This document shows, piece by piece, positions 9,321 to 17,319 of a stretch of 64,000 nucleotides of DNA. Below the pieces are notes generated by a model. It saw nothing but the letters and a program-made list of their open reading frames with translations, was not told where the DNA came from and did no database searches. The position numbers and the translations under genes are program-made. Location of the stretch: NCBI RefSeq assembly GCF_019823065.1, contig NZ_CP081966.1, forward strand, positions 2,511,501 to 2,575,500. Direction: 5' to 3'. The DNA is from Pseudomonas mosselii. Its GTDB lineage: Bacteria > Pseudomonadota > Gammaproteobacteria > Pseudomonadales > Pseudomonadaceae. How positions within the stretch are numbered: position 1 is the stretch's first letter; each line of letters begins with the position of its first letter.

Positions 9321-9425
9321 AGGTGTTCATCTGCTGACAATCCCCCCATTGAATTTTTCCTTCGAAGCCGGGCAAGCCGGAAGACTTTTCAGGATCTACT
9401 TCGGGAATGAGGGTACCGGGTCACA

Positions 9426-10409
9426 ATGAATAAAGAATTTACCTTCGCGATTAGTAGTATTCGTTTCGACGAAGACTATCGACCTGCGGACAACACGCGC
9501 ATCACCACCAACTTTGCCAACCTGGCCAGGGGCGAGAGCCGTCAGCAAAACCTGCGTAACACGCTGGCGATGATCGACAATCGCTTCAATGCCCTGGCGC
9601 ATTGGGACAACCCCAAGGGTGACCGTTATTCGGTAGAGCTCGATATCGTTTCCGTCGAGATGAAGATCGCGGATGAACAGACGGGCGATGCCTTGCCGTT
9701 GATTGAAATCCTGAAAACCAGCATTGTCGATCACAAGACCCACGAGCGCATCGAAGGCATTGTCGGGAACAATTTCTCCTCGTACGTGCGGGACTATGAC
9801 TTCAGCGTGCTGTTGCTGGACCACAACAAGGGGCAGTCCGGCTTCAGCACGCCGCAGGCATTTGGCGAACTGCACGGGAAACTGTTCAAGTGCTTCGTGA
9901 ACTCGAGCACTTTCAGGGAGCATTTCAACAAACTGCCGGTCATCTGCCTGAGCGTTTCGAGCAGCAAGACCTACCATCGCACTGAAAATCAGCACCCGGT
10001 CCTGGGTTATGAATACCAGCAGGATGAGTACTCATTGACCGATGAGTACTTCGCCAAGATGGGCCTGAAGGTGCGCTACTTCATGCCGCCGAACAGCGTC
10101 GCGCCGTTGGCGTTCTATTTTGCCGGCGACTTGCTGGGTGATTACACCAACCTGGAATTGATCAGCACCATCAGCACGATGGACACCTTCCAGAAGATCT
10201 ACCGCCCCGAGATCTACAACGCGAACTCGGCGGCAGGCAAGTCCTATCAGCCCAGCCTGAAGCACCAGGACTACTCGTTGACTCGAATTGTCTACGACCG
10301 CGAAGAGCGCAGCCGTCTGGCCATAGAGCAAGGCAAGTTTGCCGAAGAACAATTTATCAAGCCGTACCACGCTGTGCTGCAGCAATGGTCCGCTCATTAC
10401 GCTGTTTGA
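9426..10409 (+). CDS. mesX: DUF1852 protein, MesX partner of methionine synthase
   Basis: This 327-residue protein matches DUF1852 over its whole length (start MNKEFTFAISSIRFDEDYRP). DUF1852 proteins have been described as MesX, required together with oxygen for the folate-independent methionine synthase MesD. The gene next door is exactly that MetE-core protein, 27 bases downstream and in the same direction. No transmembrane segment or signal peptide is present, so it acts in the cytoplasm. Its biochemistry is unresolved. The adjacent flavin reductase suggests that a reduced flavin may be supplied to it; that is inference. Confidence 0.9.
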   Translation: MNKEFTFAISSIRFDEDYRPADNTRITTNFANLARGESRQQNLRNTLAMIDNRFNALAHWDNPKGDRYSVELDIVSVEMKIADEQTGDALPLIEILKTSIVDHKTHERIEGIVGNNFSSYVRDYDFSVLLLDHNKGQSGFSTPQAFGELHGKLFKCFVNSSTFREHFNKLPVICLSVSSSKTYHRTENQHPVLGYEYQQDEYSLTDEYFAKMGLKVRYFMPPNSVAPLAFYFAGDLLGDYTNLELISTISTMDTFQKIYRPEIYNANSAAGKSYQPSLKHQDYSLTRIVYDREERSRLAIEQGKFAEEQFIKPYHAVLQQWSAHYAV

Positions 10410-10436
10410 TCGATCGAATACACAAGGCCTTGGGTC

Positions 10437-11465
10437 ATGAAAAAACTACTCCCCACTTCGACTGCCGGCAGCCTGCCCAAACCGTCCTGGCTGGCACAGC
10501 CGGAAACCCTCTGGTCGCCCTGGAAGCTGCAAGACGAGGCGCTGATCGAGGGCAAGCAGGATGCGTTGCGTCTGTCGCTGCAAGAACAGCAACATGCCGG
10601 TATCGACATCGTCAGCGACGGTGAGCAAACTCGCCAGCACTTCGTCACCACCTTCATCGAACACCTCGACGGCGTTGATTTCGAGAAGCGCGAAACCGTG
10701 CGTATTCGTGATCGCTACGATGCCAGCGTGCCGACCGTAGTGGGTGCCGTTGCGCGCCGTAAGCCGGTGTTCGTCGAAGATGCCAAGTTCCTGCGTCAGC
10801 AAACCTCGCAGCCGATCAAATGGGCGCTGCCAGGCCCCATGACGATGATCGATACGCTGTATGACGCGCACTATAAAAGCCGCGAAAAGCTGGCCTGGGA
10901 ATTCGCCAAGATCCTCAACGAGGAAGCCCGCGAGCTTGAGGCTGCCGGCGTTGACATCATCCAGTTCGACGAACCGGCCTTCAACGTGTTCTTCGACGAG
11001 GTGAACGACTGGGGCGTTGCCACCCTGGAGCGGGCCATCGAAGGCCTCAAGTGCGAAACGGCCGTGCACATCTGCTATGGCTATGGCATCAAGGCCAATA
11101 CCGACTGGAAGAAGACCCTGGGTTCGGAGTGGCGCCAGTATGAGGAGGCGTTCCCCAAACTGCAGAAATCCAAGATCGATATCGTCTCGCTGGAGTGCCA
11201 CAACTCCCACGTTCCGATGGAGCTGATCGATCTGATCCGCGGCAAGAAGGTGATGGTTGGAGCCATCGACGTGGCCAACCACGCCATCGAAACCCCGGAG
11301 GAAGTGGCCAATACCCTGCGTAAAGCGCTTCAGTTCGTGGATGCCGACAAGCTCTACCCGTGCACCAACTGCGGCATGGCGCCGTTGCCGCGTGCCGTGG
11401 CACGCGGCAAGTTGAATGCCTTGAGCGCAGGTGCAGAGGTCGTGCGACGAGAGCTCGCGAAGTAA
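10437..11465 (+). CDS. mesD: Folate-independent methionine synthase MesD (core MetE)
   Basis: This 342-residue protein corresponds only to the C-terminal catalytic barrel of MetE; the N-terminal folate-binding half of the ~750-residue enzyme is absent. Zinc ligands are recognisable: His211 and Cys213 (HIC), Glu253 (LEC) and a cysteine in PCTNCG (Cys309 or Cys312). The homocysteine-side motif IIQFDEPAF is at 174-182. It should methylate homocysteine to methionine using a donor other than methyl-tetrahydrofolate, with MesX and oxygen, as described for the MesD family. It is often annotated simply as metE. Confidence 0.9.
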   Translation: MKKLLPTSTAGSLPKPSWLAQPETLWSPWKLQDEALIEGKQDALRLSLQEQQHAGIDIVSDGEQTRQHFVTTFIEHLDGVDFEKRETVRIRDRYDASVPTVVGAVARRKPVFVEDAKFLRQQTSQPIKWALPGPMTMIDTLYDAHYKSREKLAWEFAKILNEEARELEAAGVDIIQFDEPAFNVFFDEVNDWGVATLERAIEGLKCETAVHICYGYGIKANTDWKKTLGSEWRQYEEAFPKLQKSKIDIVSLECHNSHVPMELIDLIRGKKVMVGAIDVANHAIETPEEVANTLRKALQFVDADKLYPCTNCGMAPLPRAVARGKLNALSAGAEVVRRELAK

Positions 11466-11552
11466 GGCTGAGCGCGAGGTGGAAGGGGCGGGGCGCGCAG
11501 CTTCGGCCCTTTCCTATTGCTGACGGGTCGCACCCCATATCCAGGATCTACT

Positions 11553-12062
11553 ATGTCGCTCTTCAGTACTGCCATCGAGCCTCTGCGCTTTCGCGAAGCG
11601 CTCGGGCACTACGCCTCCGGCATCACGGTGATCACCTCGCACTGTGATGGCGAGCCGCTCGGCTTTACCTGCCAGTCGTTCTACAGCGTGTCGATGAACC
11701 CGCCGCTGGTGTCATTCAGCGTCATGTCCAATTCGGCCAGCTACCCCGGGATTCGCAAAGCCGGCCGCTTCGCGGTCAATATTCTGTCGGGTGAGCAGGT
11801 CGGGATTTCCAACCAGTTCGCACGGCGCGGCACGGACAAGTGGCAGGGCGTCGACTGGCAGGCCTCGCCGCTGGGCAACCCAATCATCGCAGGCAGCCTG
11901 CATTGGCTCGATTGCGAGATTCACGCCGAACACGCCGCCGGTGACCATCTGATCGTGATTGGCGAGGTGAAAGCGCTGAACTTGCAGGAAGCGGCGGCTG
12001 CCCAGCCATTGCTGTACTTCAAGGGGCAGTATTGCAACCTCGCCGAGCTCAGCCCGGCCTGA
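11553..12062 (+). CDS. Flavin reductase family protein
   Basis: This 169-residue protein has the flavin reductase/FMN-binding split-barrel fold: FREALGHYASGITVITS at the start, LGFTCQSFYSVSMNPPLVSFSV as the flavin-binding core, and GRFAVNILSGEQ. Such enzymes reduce FMN or FAD with NAD(P)H and hand it to a partner oxygenase. It lies 88 bases downstream of mesD on the same strand, so it probably belongs to the mesX-mesD operon and may supply reduced flavin to MesX. AGGA precedes the ATG at 11553. A GC-rich imperfect hairpin in the mesD-to-reductase gap could attenuate transcription. Confidence 0.9.
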   Translation: MSLFSTAIEPLRFREALGHYASGITVITSHCDGEPLGFTCQSFYSVSMNPPLVSFSVMSNSASYPGIRKAGRFAVNILSGEQVGISNQFARRGTDKWQGVDWQASPLGNPIIAGSLHWLDCEIHAEHAAGDHLIVIGEVKALNLQEAAAAQPLLYFKGQYCNLAELSPA

Positions 12063-12342
12063 GCCTTGGCAATGGCCAGCACGGCCGAGGTCCAGCCACG
12101 CTCTGGGATTTACCGGCATGCCCACGCCACCCACTTCATGGATGGCACCGACGATGCGCTGGTCAGTGCCCTGGGCAGACAGTTGATTGGCGCGTATCAG
12201 GGGGCGGCGGGGTGAATTTTGTCGCGCCTTCTTCGTCACCCGTGGAGTGGACAGGTTCATCGGACGAGGAGGGCCCGTGCAGACTGATCACGTATTGAGC
12301 AGGCAGCCTCCCACCTGGCTGTTGCGCAACTTGCTGGCCGCA
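12063..12342. other. Intergenic stretch, no supported gene
   Basis: These 280 bases between the flavin reductase and a cytochrome remnant hold only short open frames. A plus-strand frame ending at 12214 (HFMDGTDDALVSALGRQL) is gene-like in composition but matches no family I recognise. It may be decayed coding sequence. Confidence 0.4.
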
Positions 12343-12435
12343 TCACTTGGACATGTAGTCGATCACTGCCTGGTAGTCCTCGGCGGTGCAGTCCATGCAC
12401 AGGCCTCGCGCCGGCATGGCGGTGAAGCCGGTCTT
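12343..12435 (-). pseudogene. C-terminal remnant of a cytochrome c5-like protein
   Basis: On the reverse strand, directly after the DUF1543 stop codon, the frame reads TGFTAMPARGLCMDCTAEDY followed by QAVIDYMSK and a stop. This is the C-terminal end of class I (c5-type) cytochromes: the methionine heme-ligand loop, a CxxC that in c5 forms a disulfide, and the last helix. The CXXCH heme-binding half is missing. A deletion seems to have fused the remnant to the end of the DUF1543 gene. Confidence 0.7.
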
Positions 12436-12926
12436 CAGAGCAGGATGTAGTCACTGAACTGGCGGATACCTCCATGCTCGCCCTTGACCAGATGCACATA
12501 GCGTCCCGCCACCAGATCGACCGGCAGGCAATCGTCGACGTCGAGCACAGCGTCGGTATGCGGCTTGAACCAATCAGATGCCATTCGTTGCTTGCCCAGG
12601 CGCTTGGCCTCGGCCTTGTCGGTGGCCGCCACCAGCAGGTAGCGATGCGCTTCACCGAATACCTGCCGTTCATAGCCGCCCAGGTTCAGGAAGAACAGGC
12701 GCATGGTGTCGGGGCCCGGAGCCACCTGGCTCAGTTCGACGCGATAACCATCGACACCGGCAACTTCCAGCCAGGAGTCGATGTGCAGGCCTTCCGCGCT
12801 GCCGAACCAGGCTTCGCGCAATTGCGGATAGAGCTGTTCCAGGGTATCGGCCTGGGCGAAGACCACATCGTGGACTTCGATGTGGGCTCGAGGGTGACGA
12901 CCGCCGAGCATGACGATGTAGAGCAT
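12435..12926 (-). CDS. DUF1543 domain protein
   Basis: This 163-residue protein is made of two related halves. Each carries the DUF1543 pattern: MLYIVMLGGRHPRAHIEVHDVVFA in the first, RLFFLNLGGYERQVFGEAHR in the second. It has no signal peptide or membrane segment and its function is unknown. The ATG at 12926 is chosen because GAAGGA lies seven bases upstream. It is transcribed alone. Its stop codon abuts a cytochrome c remnant, so the 3' flank has been rearranged. Confidence 0.85.
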   Translation of the reverse strand: MLYIVMLGGRHPRAHIEVHDVVFAQADTLEQLYPQLREAWFGSAEGLHIDSWLEVAGVDGYRVELSQVAPGPDTMRLFFLNLGGYERQVFGEAHRYLLVAATDKAEAKRLGKQRMASDWFKPHTDAVLDVDDCLPVDLVAGRYVHLVKGEHGGIRQFSDYILL

Positions 12927-13404
12927 GATCAATCCTTCAGGGCAGCAAAAAGCGCTGTGGTGTAAACACTACAACGCTGTTCGCCAAGCACGCAATCAGC
13001 GTAACGGTTGCCTGAACACTCCGTGCAGACGTCGCCAGGCCAGTACGACACCACTGCGCGCAATGACCAGGCCACTGATGCTCATGGCAACGAGCAGGCT
13101 TTCGCGTAGCAGTCGCCTGGCCAGCCGGCGTTGTCAATCCCAGCTATACAGCAGTTTGAACAAACAGCGGCCGAACCGTTGCGTGTGCGACTACCTCGCC
13201 GTTCGGCGTTTCGCCTGGGCACTTTGGGGCGCCTTTGGCGTGCTCATAATCACGCTTTGTGTGTTTGCAGCAAGTTTGCGTGAGGGCTATGCGTTGCTGA
13301 CTTTGGCATTCGTGCCTGTCGATATTGCGGACTTGGCGATATTGCTAGTGACCTGATCGAGGTCTGGCGCTGTCCATAAAAATCTATACGGTTGCAACGA
13401 ATAA
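12927..13404. other. Gene-poor region with decayed membrane-protein-like frames
   Basis: These 478 bases contain no convincing complete gene. On the reverse strand, about 13015-13130 reads LLRESLLVAMSISGLVIARS and then VVLAWRRLHG, a transmembrane-like stretch without a plausible start. On the forward strand, 13141-13356 reads a frame ending in FVPVDIADLAILLVT that is also hydrophobic. Both could be remnants. The right end leads into the light-box promoter. Confidence 0.4.
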
Positions 13405-13405
13405 T

Positions 13406-13429
13406 TGTACAAGATGCTATTGTTGTACA
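13406..13429 (+). promoter_or_regulatory. PplR/LitR-type light box upstream of the photolyase operon
   Basis: TGTACA at 13406-13411 and TGTACA at 13424-13429 are separated by exactly 12 bases, the same arrangement as at 954-977. The first hexamer overlaps a TTGTAC resembling a -35 element and the second a TACAGT resembling a -10 element, with 15 bases between, as is common for MerR-regulated promoters. The downstream operon encodes a photolyase/cryptochrome, a known light-induced target in P. putida. Confidence 0.8.
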
Positions 13430-13437
13430 GTATTTGC

Positions 13438-13641
13438 GTGCGATCGAGGTCATTATGGCGCACCGTACTCGTTGGACTTGCCTTTGTCTGTTACTGGTTA
13501 TCTTCTCGGCGGGCGCGAGCTGGAGGGCCGAGCTGGCTGGTGCGCAACGGCTCGGGAGTGGTGAGTTTCTTCTCCATCTGGCTAGACCCACGCTCCAGGG
13601 GCCCGCAACTGCGCCTGCTTGGGCTGGCTAGCAACGACTGA
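13438..13641 (+). CDS. Small membrane protein, first gene of the photolyase operon (start and frame uncertain)
   Basis: The frame ending at 13641 encodes about 67 residues with one hydrophobic helix (LWRTVLVGLAFVCYWLSS) and an arginine-rich tail. Third codon positions are strongly G/C in its second half, as in real genes here, and its stop lies five bases before the next start. Against it, the only good ribosome-binding site (GAGG at 13446-13449) serves an ATG at 13455 in another frame, which encodes a 58-residue signal-peptide-like protein with poorer codon bias. A sequence error or frameshift is possible. I do not recognise either product. Confidence 0.45.
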   Translation: MRSRSLWRTVLVGLAFVCYWLSSRRARAGGPSWLVRNGSGVVSFFSIWLDPRSRGPQLRLLGLASND

Positions 13642-13646
13642 GGAAC

Positions 13647-14189
13647 ATGAACATGTACAAAGTACTGTTGCTGGTTTCCTGCGTGCTTCTGGGCAGCTGC
13701 CGCAATGTCGTTGTCGAGCACTATGCCCAGGAGCAACCGAAACTCGACCTGGCTGCATTCTTCTCGCGACCGGTGCAGGCCTGGGGGATGTTCCAGAAGC
13801 GTTCCGGGGAAGTGGTCAAGCGCTTCCATGTGCGTATCGACAGCCGCCGCGAAGGTGAGCGGCTGATCCTCGACGAACATTTTCTCTATAGCGATGGCAC
13901 GCGCCAGCAGCGTACCTGGACACTGGTGCCAGACGGCCCTGGTCGCTGGCGCGGAACAGCAGGAGATGTGATCGGCGAGGCGCGCGGTGAAGTGGCGGGT
14001 AACGCGTTGCGATGGCGTTACCAGCTGGGCCTGCCAGTTGACGGGCGGCACTGGCAGGTAGACCTGGACGACTGGATGTATCTCATGGATGACGACACCC
14101 TGATCAACCGTTCAAGCATGAGCAAGCTGGGCGTCGAAATCGGCCAGATCACCCTGTTTTTCCGCCGCCAGCCAGAGGGCACACAATGA
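13647..14189 (+). CDS. DUF3833 lipoprotein
   Basis: This 180-residue protein has a lipoprotein signal peptide with lipobox LLGSC, so the mature chain starts at Cys about residue 19. The rest matches DUF3833: a PVQAWGMFQKRSG motif, a DEHFLYSDGTRQQRTW segment and WMYLMDDDTLINRSSMSK near the end. Members often lie beside photolyase or cyclopropane-fatty-acid-synthase-like genes; the function is unknown. It is the second gene of the putative light-induced operon. GAGGAAC precedes the ATG, and the stop overlaps the next start. Confidence 0.85.
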   Translation: MNMYKVLLLVSCVLLGSCRNVVVEHYAQEQPKLDLAAFFSRPVQAWGMFQKRSGEVVKRFHVRIDSRREGERLILDEHFLYSDGTRQQRTWTLVPDGPGRWRGTAGDVIGEARGEVAGNALRWRYQLGLPVDGRHWQVDLDDWMYLMDDDTLINRSSMSKLGVEIGQITLFFRRQPEGTQ

Positions 14190-14491
14190 ACCTGATAGCG
14201 CTTACCCAGCTGGTCTCGACCGGCGCAGCAAAGGAGCTTGAACTGTTGTCGCTGGAGGGTGGCTTCTACCTTCTGCGCGCCTTGACCGACGCCGGCCCCG
14301 TGACATTGAGCGATGCCCATGGGCAGCCCGTTCGCGTGCGTTCCACTACCGAGCTGCGGCAGCTGTTGGCCGACCTGCCACCCGTGCCTTGCATGCTGGT
14401 ACAGCAGGTGGTGCATGATGAGATGTGCGGGCAACGTGACGGCCCCATTGCGCCGCTTCGCGTACCGGTCACGCTCACCAGCCAATGGTAG
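14186..14491 (+). CDS. DUF6482 family small protein
   Basis: This 101-residue soluble protein (start MNLIALTQLVSTGAAKELEL) resembles the Pseudomonas DUF6482 family, small proteins of unknown function. It overlaps the upstream lipoprotein gene by four bases and the downstream photolyase gene by seven, so it is clearly part of the operon. No catalytic motif, signal peptide or metal-binding pattern is visible. Confidence 0.75.
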   Translation: MNLIALTQLVSTGAAKELELLSLEGGFYLLRALTDAGPVTLSDAHGQPVRVRSTTELRQLLADLPPVPCMLVQQVVHDEMCGQRDGPIAPLRVPVTLTSQW

Positions 14492-16026
14492 CCAGAACGA
14501 TGCGCCTGGGCCTTGTGCTGGGTGACCAGCTGTCGTTCGACCTGGCGAGCCTCGCTGCCCTTGACCCCGCCCGCGATGCTGTTCTGATGGCGGAAGTGGA
14601 GGGTGAGGCTCGCTATGTGCCGCATCATCCGCTCAAGATCGTGCTCATCTTCAGCGCCATGCGGCACTTTGCCCAGACCCTGCGTGAGCGGGGTTGGCAG
14701 GTGCATTATGTCGAGCTTGATGCTGACGGCAACAGCGGCAGCATCGTTAGCGAGTTGCATCGCTGGCAAGAAGCCCTGGGCGCCACGCAAATTCACCTGA
14801 CCGAGTGCGGGGAATGGCGCCTGGAGCAGGCTCTGCGTGATGCCGGATTGCCCCTCGTGTGGCATCGCGACACGCGTTTTCTGTGCTCCCGCGAAGCCTT
14901 TGCGCGCTGGGCCCACGAGCGTCGTCAGCTGCGTATGGAGCACTTCTACCGGGGCATGCGCAAGCGAAGCGGCCTGCTTATGCAGCCCGACGGCAGCCCG
15001 GCAGGTGGGGCCTGGAATTTTGATGGTGACAACCGCAAGCCCCTGCCTCGCCAGTTGCGTGGGCCGTTCGCTGCGCATTTCGCGCAGGACGGGATCACAG
15101 CAGCGGTGGTCGCCTTGGTACGACGGCGCTTCAGCGACCACTACGGGGACGTCGACGGCTTTGACTACCCCGTGACCCATGCCGAGGCAAAGCAGCTGTG
15201 GCAGCACTTTCTGGATTTTGGCCTGGCGGCTTTCGGCGACTACCAGGACGCGATGGCCGAGGGCGAGCCGTACCTGTTCCATGCGCGCATCAGTGCGGCG
15301 CTCAACATCGGGCTTCTGGATGTGCGATGTGTGTGTGAAGAGGTCGACAAGGCCTGGCGCGAGGGGCGGGTGCCGCTTAATGCAGCTGAAGGCTTCATTC
15401 GCCAGTTGATCGGCTGGCGCGAGTATGTGCGCGGTATCTATTGGCTGCGCATGCCTGAGTATGCCGGGCTCAATCACCTGGGCAACGACCGAGCGTTACC
15501 TGAATTCTATTGGACCGGGCGCACCCGCATGCGCTGCATGGAGCAAGCCATCGGGCAGACCCTGCGGTTGGGCTACGCGCACCATATCCAGCGGTTGATG
15601 GTGACCGGTAACTTCGCCTTGCTGGCGGGTATCGTGCCTACCGCGATTTGCGAGTGGTACCTGGCGGTATATATGGATGCCTTCGACTGGGTCGAGCTGC
15701 CCAACACGCTTGGCATGGTGATGCACGCCGACGGCGGCTACCTGGGGTCCAAGCCATACTGCGCCAGTGGTCGTTACATCCAGCGCATGTCCGATCATTG
15801 CCAGGCGTGCAGTTACAAGGTGAATCATGTGATCGAGGACGACGGCTGCCCGTTCAATGCCCTGTACTGGCATTTCCTCATCCGCCATCGCCCCCTGCTG
15901 TCGCCGAACCCGCGCTTGGCTCTGGTTTATCGCAGCCTTGATGGCATGACTGCTAGTCGGCGCGATGCCGTGTGGCAGCGTGGCCAAGCACTGTTAGCGC
16001 AGCTTGATGCGCAGCAGCCGTTATGA
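14485..16026 (+). CDS. Fe-S bacterial cryptochrome/photolyase (CryB/PhrB-like)
   Basis: This 513-residue protein belongs to the FeS-BCP cryptochrome/photolyase group. The N-terminal Rossmann-like domain starts [15 protein letters not shown]. The FAD-binding helical domain includes [18 protein letters not shown] and [13 protein letters not shown] 4Fe-4S cluster is indicated by four cysteines in [18 protein letters not shown] and DDGCPFN. Related proteins repair (6-4) photoproducts or act as photoreceptors; the P. putida cryB gene is light-induced. The paired TGTACA box about 1.05 kb upstream fits that. An alternative start at 14500 gives a five-residue shorter protein that begins MRLGLV. Confidence 0.93.
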   Translation: MVARTMRLGLVLGDQLSFDLASLAALDPARDAVLMAEVEGEARYVPHHPLKIVLIFSAMRHFAQTLRERGWQVHYVELDADGNSGSIVSELHRWQEALGATQIHLTECGEWRLEQALRDAGLPLVWHRDTRFLCSREAFARWAHERRQLRMEHFYRGMRKRSGLLMQPDGSPAGGAWNFDGDNRKPLPRQLRGPFAAHFAQDGITAAVVALVRRRFSDHYGDVDGFDYPVTHAEAKQLWQHFLDFGLAAFGDYQDAMAEGEPYLFHARISAALNIGLLDVRCVCEEVDKAWREGRVPLNAAEGFIRQLIGWREYVRGIYWLRMPEYAGLNHLGNDRALPEFYWTGRTRMRCMEQAIGQTLRLGYAHHIQRLMVTGNFALLAGIVPTAICEWYLAVYMDAFDWVELPNTLGMVMHADGGYLGSKPYCASGRYIQRMSDHCQACSYKVNHVIEDDGCPFNALYWHFLIRHRPLLSPNPRLALVYRSLDGMTASRRDAVWQRGQALLAQLDAQQPL

Positions 16027-16205
16027 AAAAGAGTCTTTTGCCCAGCAAGGTCTGCGTGGCATGTGATCGGCCGTTCAACTGGCGCAAGCGCTGGGCCCGC
16101 TGTTGGGACCAAGTGCGCTACTGTTCAGAGCGATGCCGCAGGTCAGCGCCGCGCCGCGAGGCGCGCGAGCAGTGGCATGGCCAAGACCCATATCGGCATC
16201 AGTAG
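16023..16205 (+). CDS. DUF2256 small zinc-ribbon-like protein
   Basis: This 60-residue basic protein matches DUF2256, with [18 protein letters not shown] followed by [11 protein letters not shown]. The two CxxC/CxxxC pairs would bind one metal ion, probably zinc. DUF2256 genes commonly lie directly after CryB-type photolyase genes, as here, where the start overlaps the photolyase stop. A role in photolyase function or in nucleic-acid binding is inference only. Confidence 0.88.
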   Translation: MKKSLLPSKVCVACDRPFNWRKRWARCWDQVRYCSERCRRSAPRREAREQWHGQDPYRHQ

Positions 16206-16261
16206 CAGGCCGGTTTGCAGCGCGCCAAGCGGCAGGGCGACATCCTCAAACCTTGCGCCGC

Positions 16262-16522
16262 CTACGTAGGCCAACGGGCCACCCCGTGCACCCATCCCTC
16301 TTGAAGCGCGCATCGTGGTGCTGTGCAATGTGTATGACGCCTTGTGCATGCCCCATCCCTACAAACCCAGGTAGAGCGCGCAACGCGCCCAAGCCTTCCT
16401 CCTGGAGCAGTCAGGGCAGCATTTTGATCCGCATTTGGTCCAGGTCATCCAAGGATGCTTCGAGCAAATCGAGCAGTATTTCGAATCATCCAAAACGGCA
16501 CAGGGCCTTCGCCTACAAAGGT
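16262..16522 (+). pseudogene. C-terminal remnant of an HD-GYP phosphodiesterase
   Basis: One frame reads RAPIPLEARIVVLCNVYDAL, then CMPHPYK, then an in-frame stop (TAG about 16373), then AQRAQAFLLEQSGQHFDPHL and EQIEQYF. This is the end of an HD-GYP domain (in intact proteins RIVAVxDVYDALTSxRPYK and a final GxHFDP motif). The N-terminal part with the HD and GYP residues is gone. It fills most of the 436-base gap between the photolyase and hemolysin operons. Confidence 0.75.
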
Positions 16523-16578
16523 GGGTATTTGTGGCATTTAGCCGTCAGGCCGAATTCACCTGAAGTCGAAAACGTCAC

Positions 16579-16598
16579 TTCAGATTCTATTCAGATTC
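16579..16598 (+). promoter_or_regulatory. OmpR-type response-regulator box (9-bp direct repeat, 11-bp period)
   Basis: TTCAGATTC occurs at 16579-16587 and again at 16590-16598, one helical turn apart, which is the classical binding layout for a dimer of an OmpR/PhoB-family regulator. It overlaps the expected -35 position of a promoter whose -10 is GATAAT at 16605-16610. The operon it controls ends with its own OmpR-type regulator and kinase, so autoregulation is the simplest reading. Confidence 0.6.
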
Positions 16599-16604
16599 GA
16601 CCCC

Positions 16605-16610
16605 GATAAT
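16605..16610 (+). promoter_or_regulatory. Probable -10 element of the hemolysin operon
   Basis: GATAAT differs from the sigma-70 consensus at one position. It sits 32 bases before the start codon at 16642 and just after the response-regulator direct repeat. No good -35 is visible, as expected for an activator-dependent promoter. Confidence 0.45.
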
Positions 16611-16641
16611 CCCTCCGTCGAACCCAATCGGGGGGAGTTTC

Positions 16642-17319
16642 ATGACCGAATCTCAATGGAGCAGTCTGCTCCCGCTACCCATCGGTAGCCATGCCGACCA
16701 CCGCGCGCAGCTTTCACTTTGTCTGGAGGGAGATCCTTCACGTGCGGATCTTGAGCAATTCATCCACGCGTGCTTTGCCGCCGTGCATCAAGCGAATGTG
16801 CAGCATTACCTACCAGAACTCTTGGCATTGCATGATAGCCACGGCCGCCTGATCGCCGCGGCCGGCATGCGCCCGGCCAGCCAGGGGCCAGTATTTCTCG
16901 AACGGTACCTGGACGTGCCTTTGGAAACCGCCGTTTCTCAAGTTGCGGGTATTTCATTGGATCGCACCTGCATAGTCGAGGTAGGAAACCTGGCCTCCCT
17001 CAGCGCTGGCAGTGCTCGCATCATGATCATCGCTGTCACGTGGTTGTTGGCCAACCGCGGCCTTGAGTGGGTCACGTTCACTGGGGCGGCGACACTGATA
17101 AACAGTTTTCAACGGCTTGGGCTTACGCCCTGCGTGTTGGCCGCCGCCGATCCCGATCGCCTACCGGGGCAGATGGATCAGTGGGGGACCTACTATGACC
17201 AACATCCGCAGGTGTTTGCCGGAAACATCGGCTATGGCTTCGACGCCCTGACCCGAGCCGGCGTGTTCCAAAGGCTGGGTTTTCCAGTGCTCGCCGAGGA
17301 GACTGGCCATGCCGCGTGA
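16642..17319 (+). CDS. Thermostable hemolysin family protein (acyltransferase-like)
   Basis: This 225-residue protein belongs to the thermostable hemolysin (delta-VPH) family (LLALHDSHGRLIAAAGMRPA, VEVGNLASLSAGSARIMI, FQRLGLTPCVLAAADPDRLP). Despite its name, the family resembles GNAT-like and autoinducer-synthase folds, so an acyltransferase role is more plausible than pore formation; that is inference. There is no signal peptide or membrane helix. GGGGGAG precedes the ATG. It is the first gene of a seven-gene operon and overlaps the acyl-adenylating enzyme by 11 bases, which suggests the two work on the same acyl substrate. Confidence 0.85.
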   Translation: MTESQWSSLLPLPIGSHADHRAQLSLCLEGDPSRADLEQFIHACFAAVHQANVQHYLPELLALHDSHGRLIAAAGMRPASQGPVFLERYLDVPLETAVSQVAGISLDRTCIVEVGNLASLSAGSARIMIIAVTWLLANRGLEWVTFTGAATLINSFQRLGLTPCVLAAADPDRLPGQMDQWGTYYDQHPQVFAGNIGYGFDALTRAGVFQRLGFPVLAEETGHAA

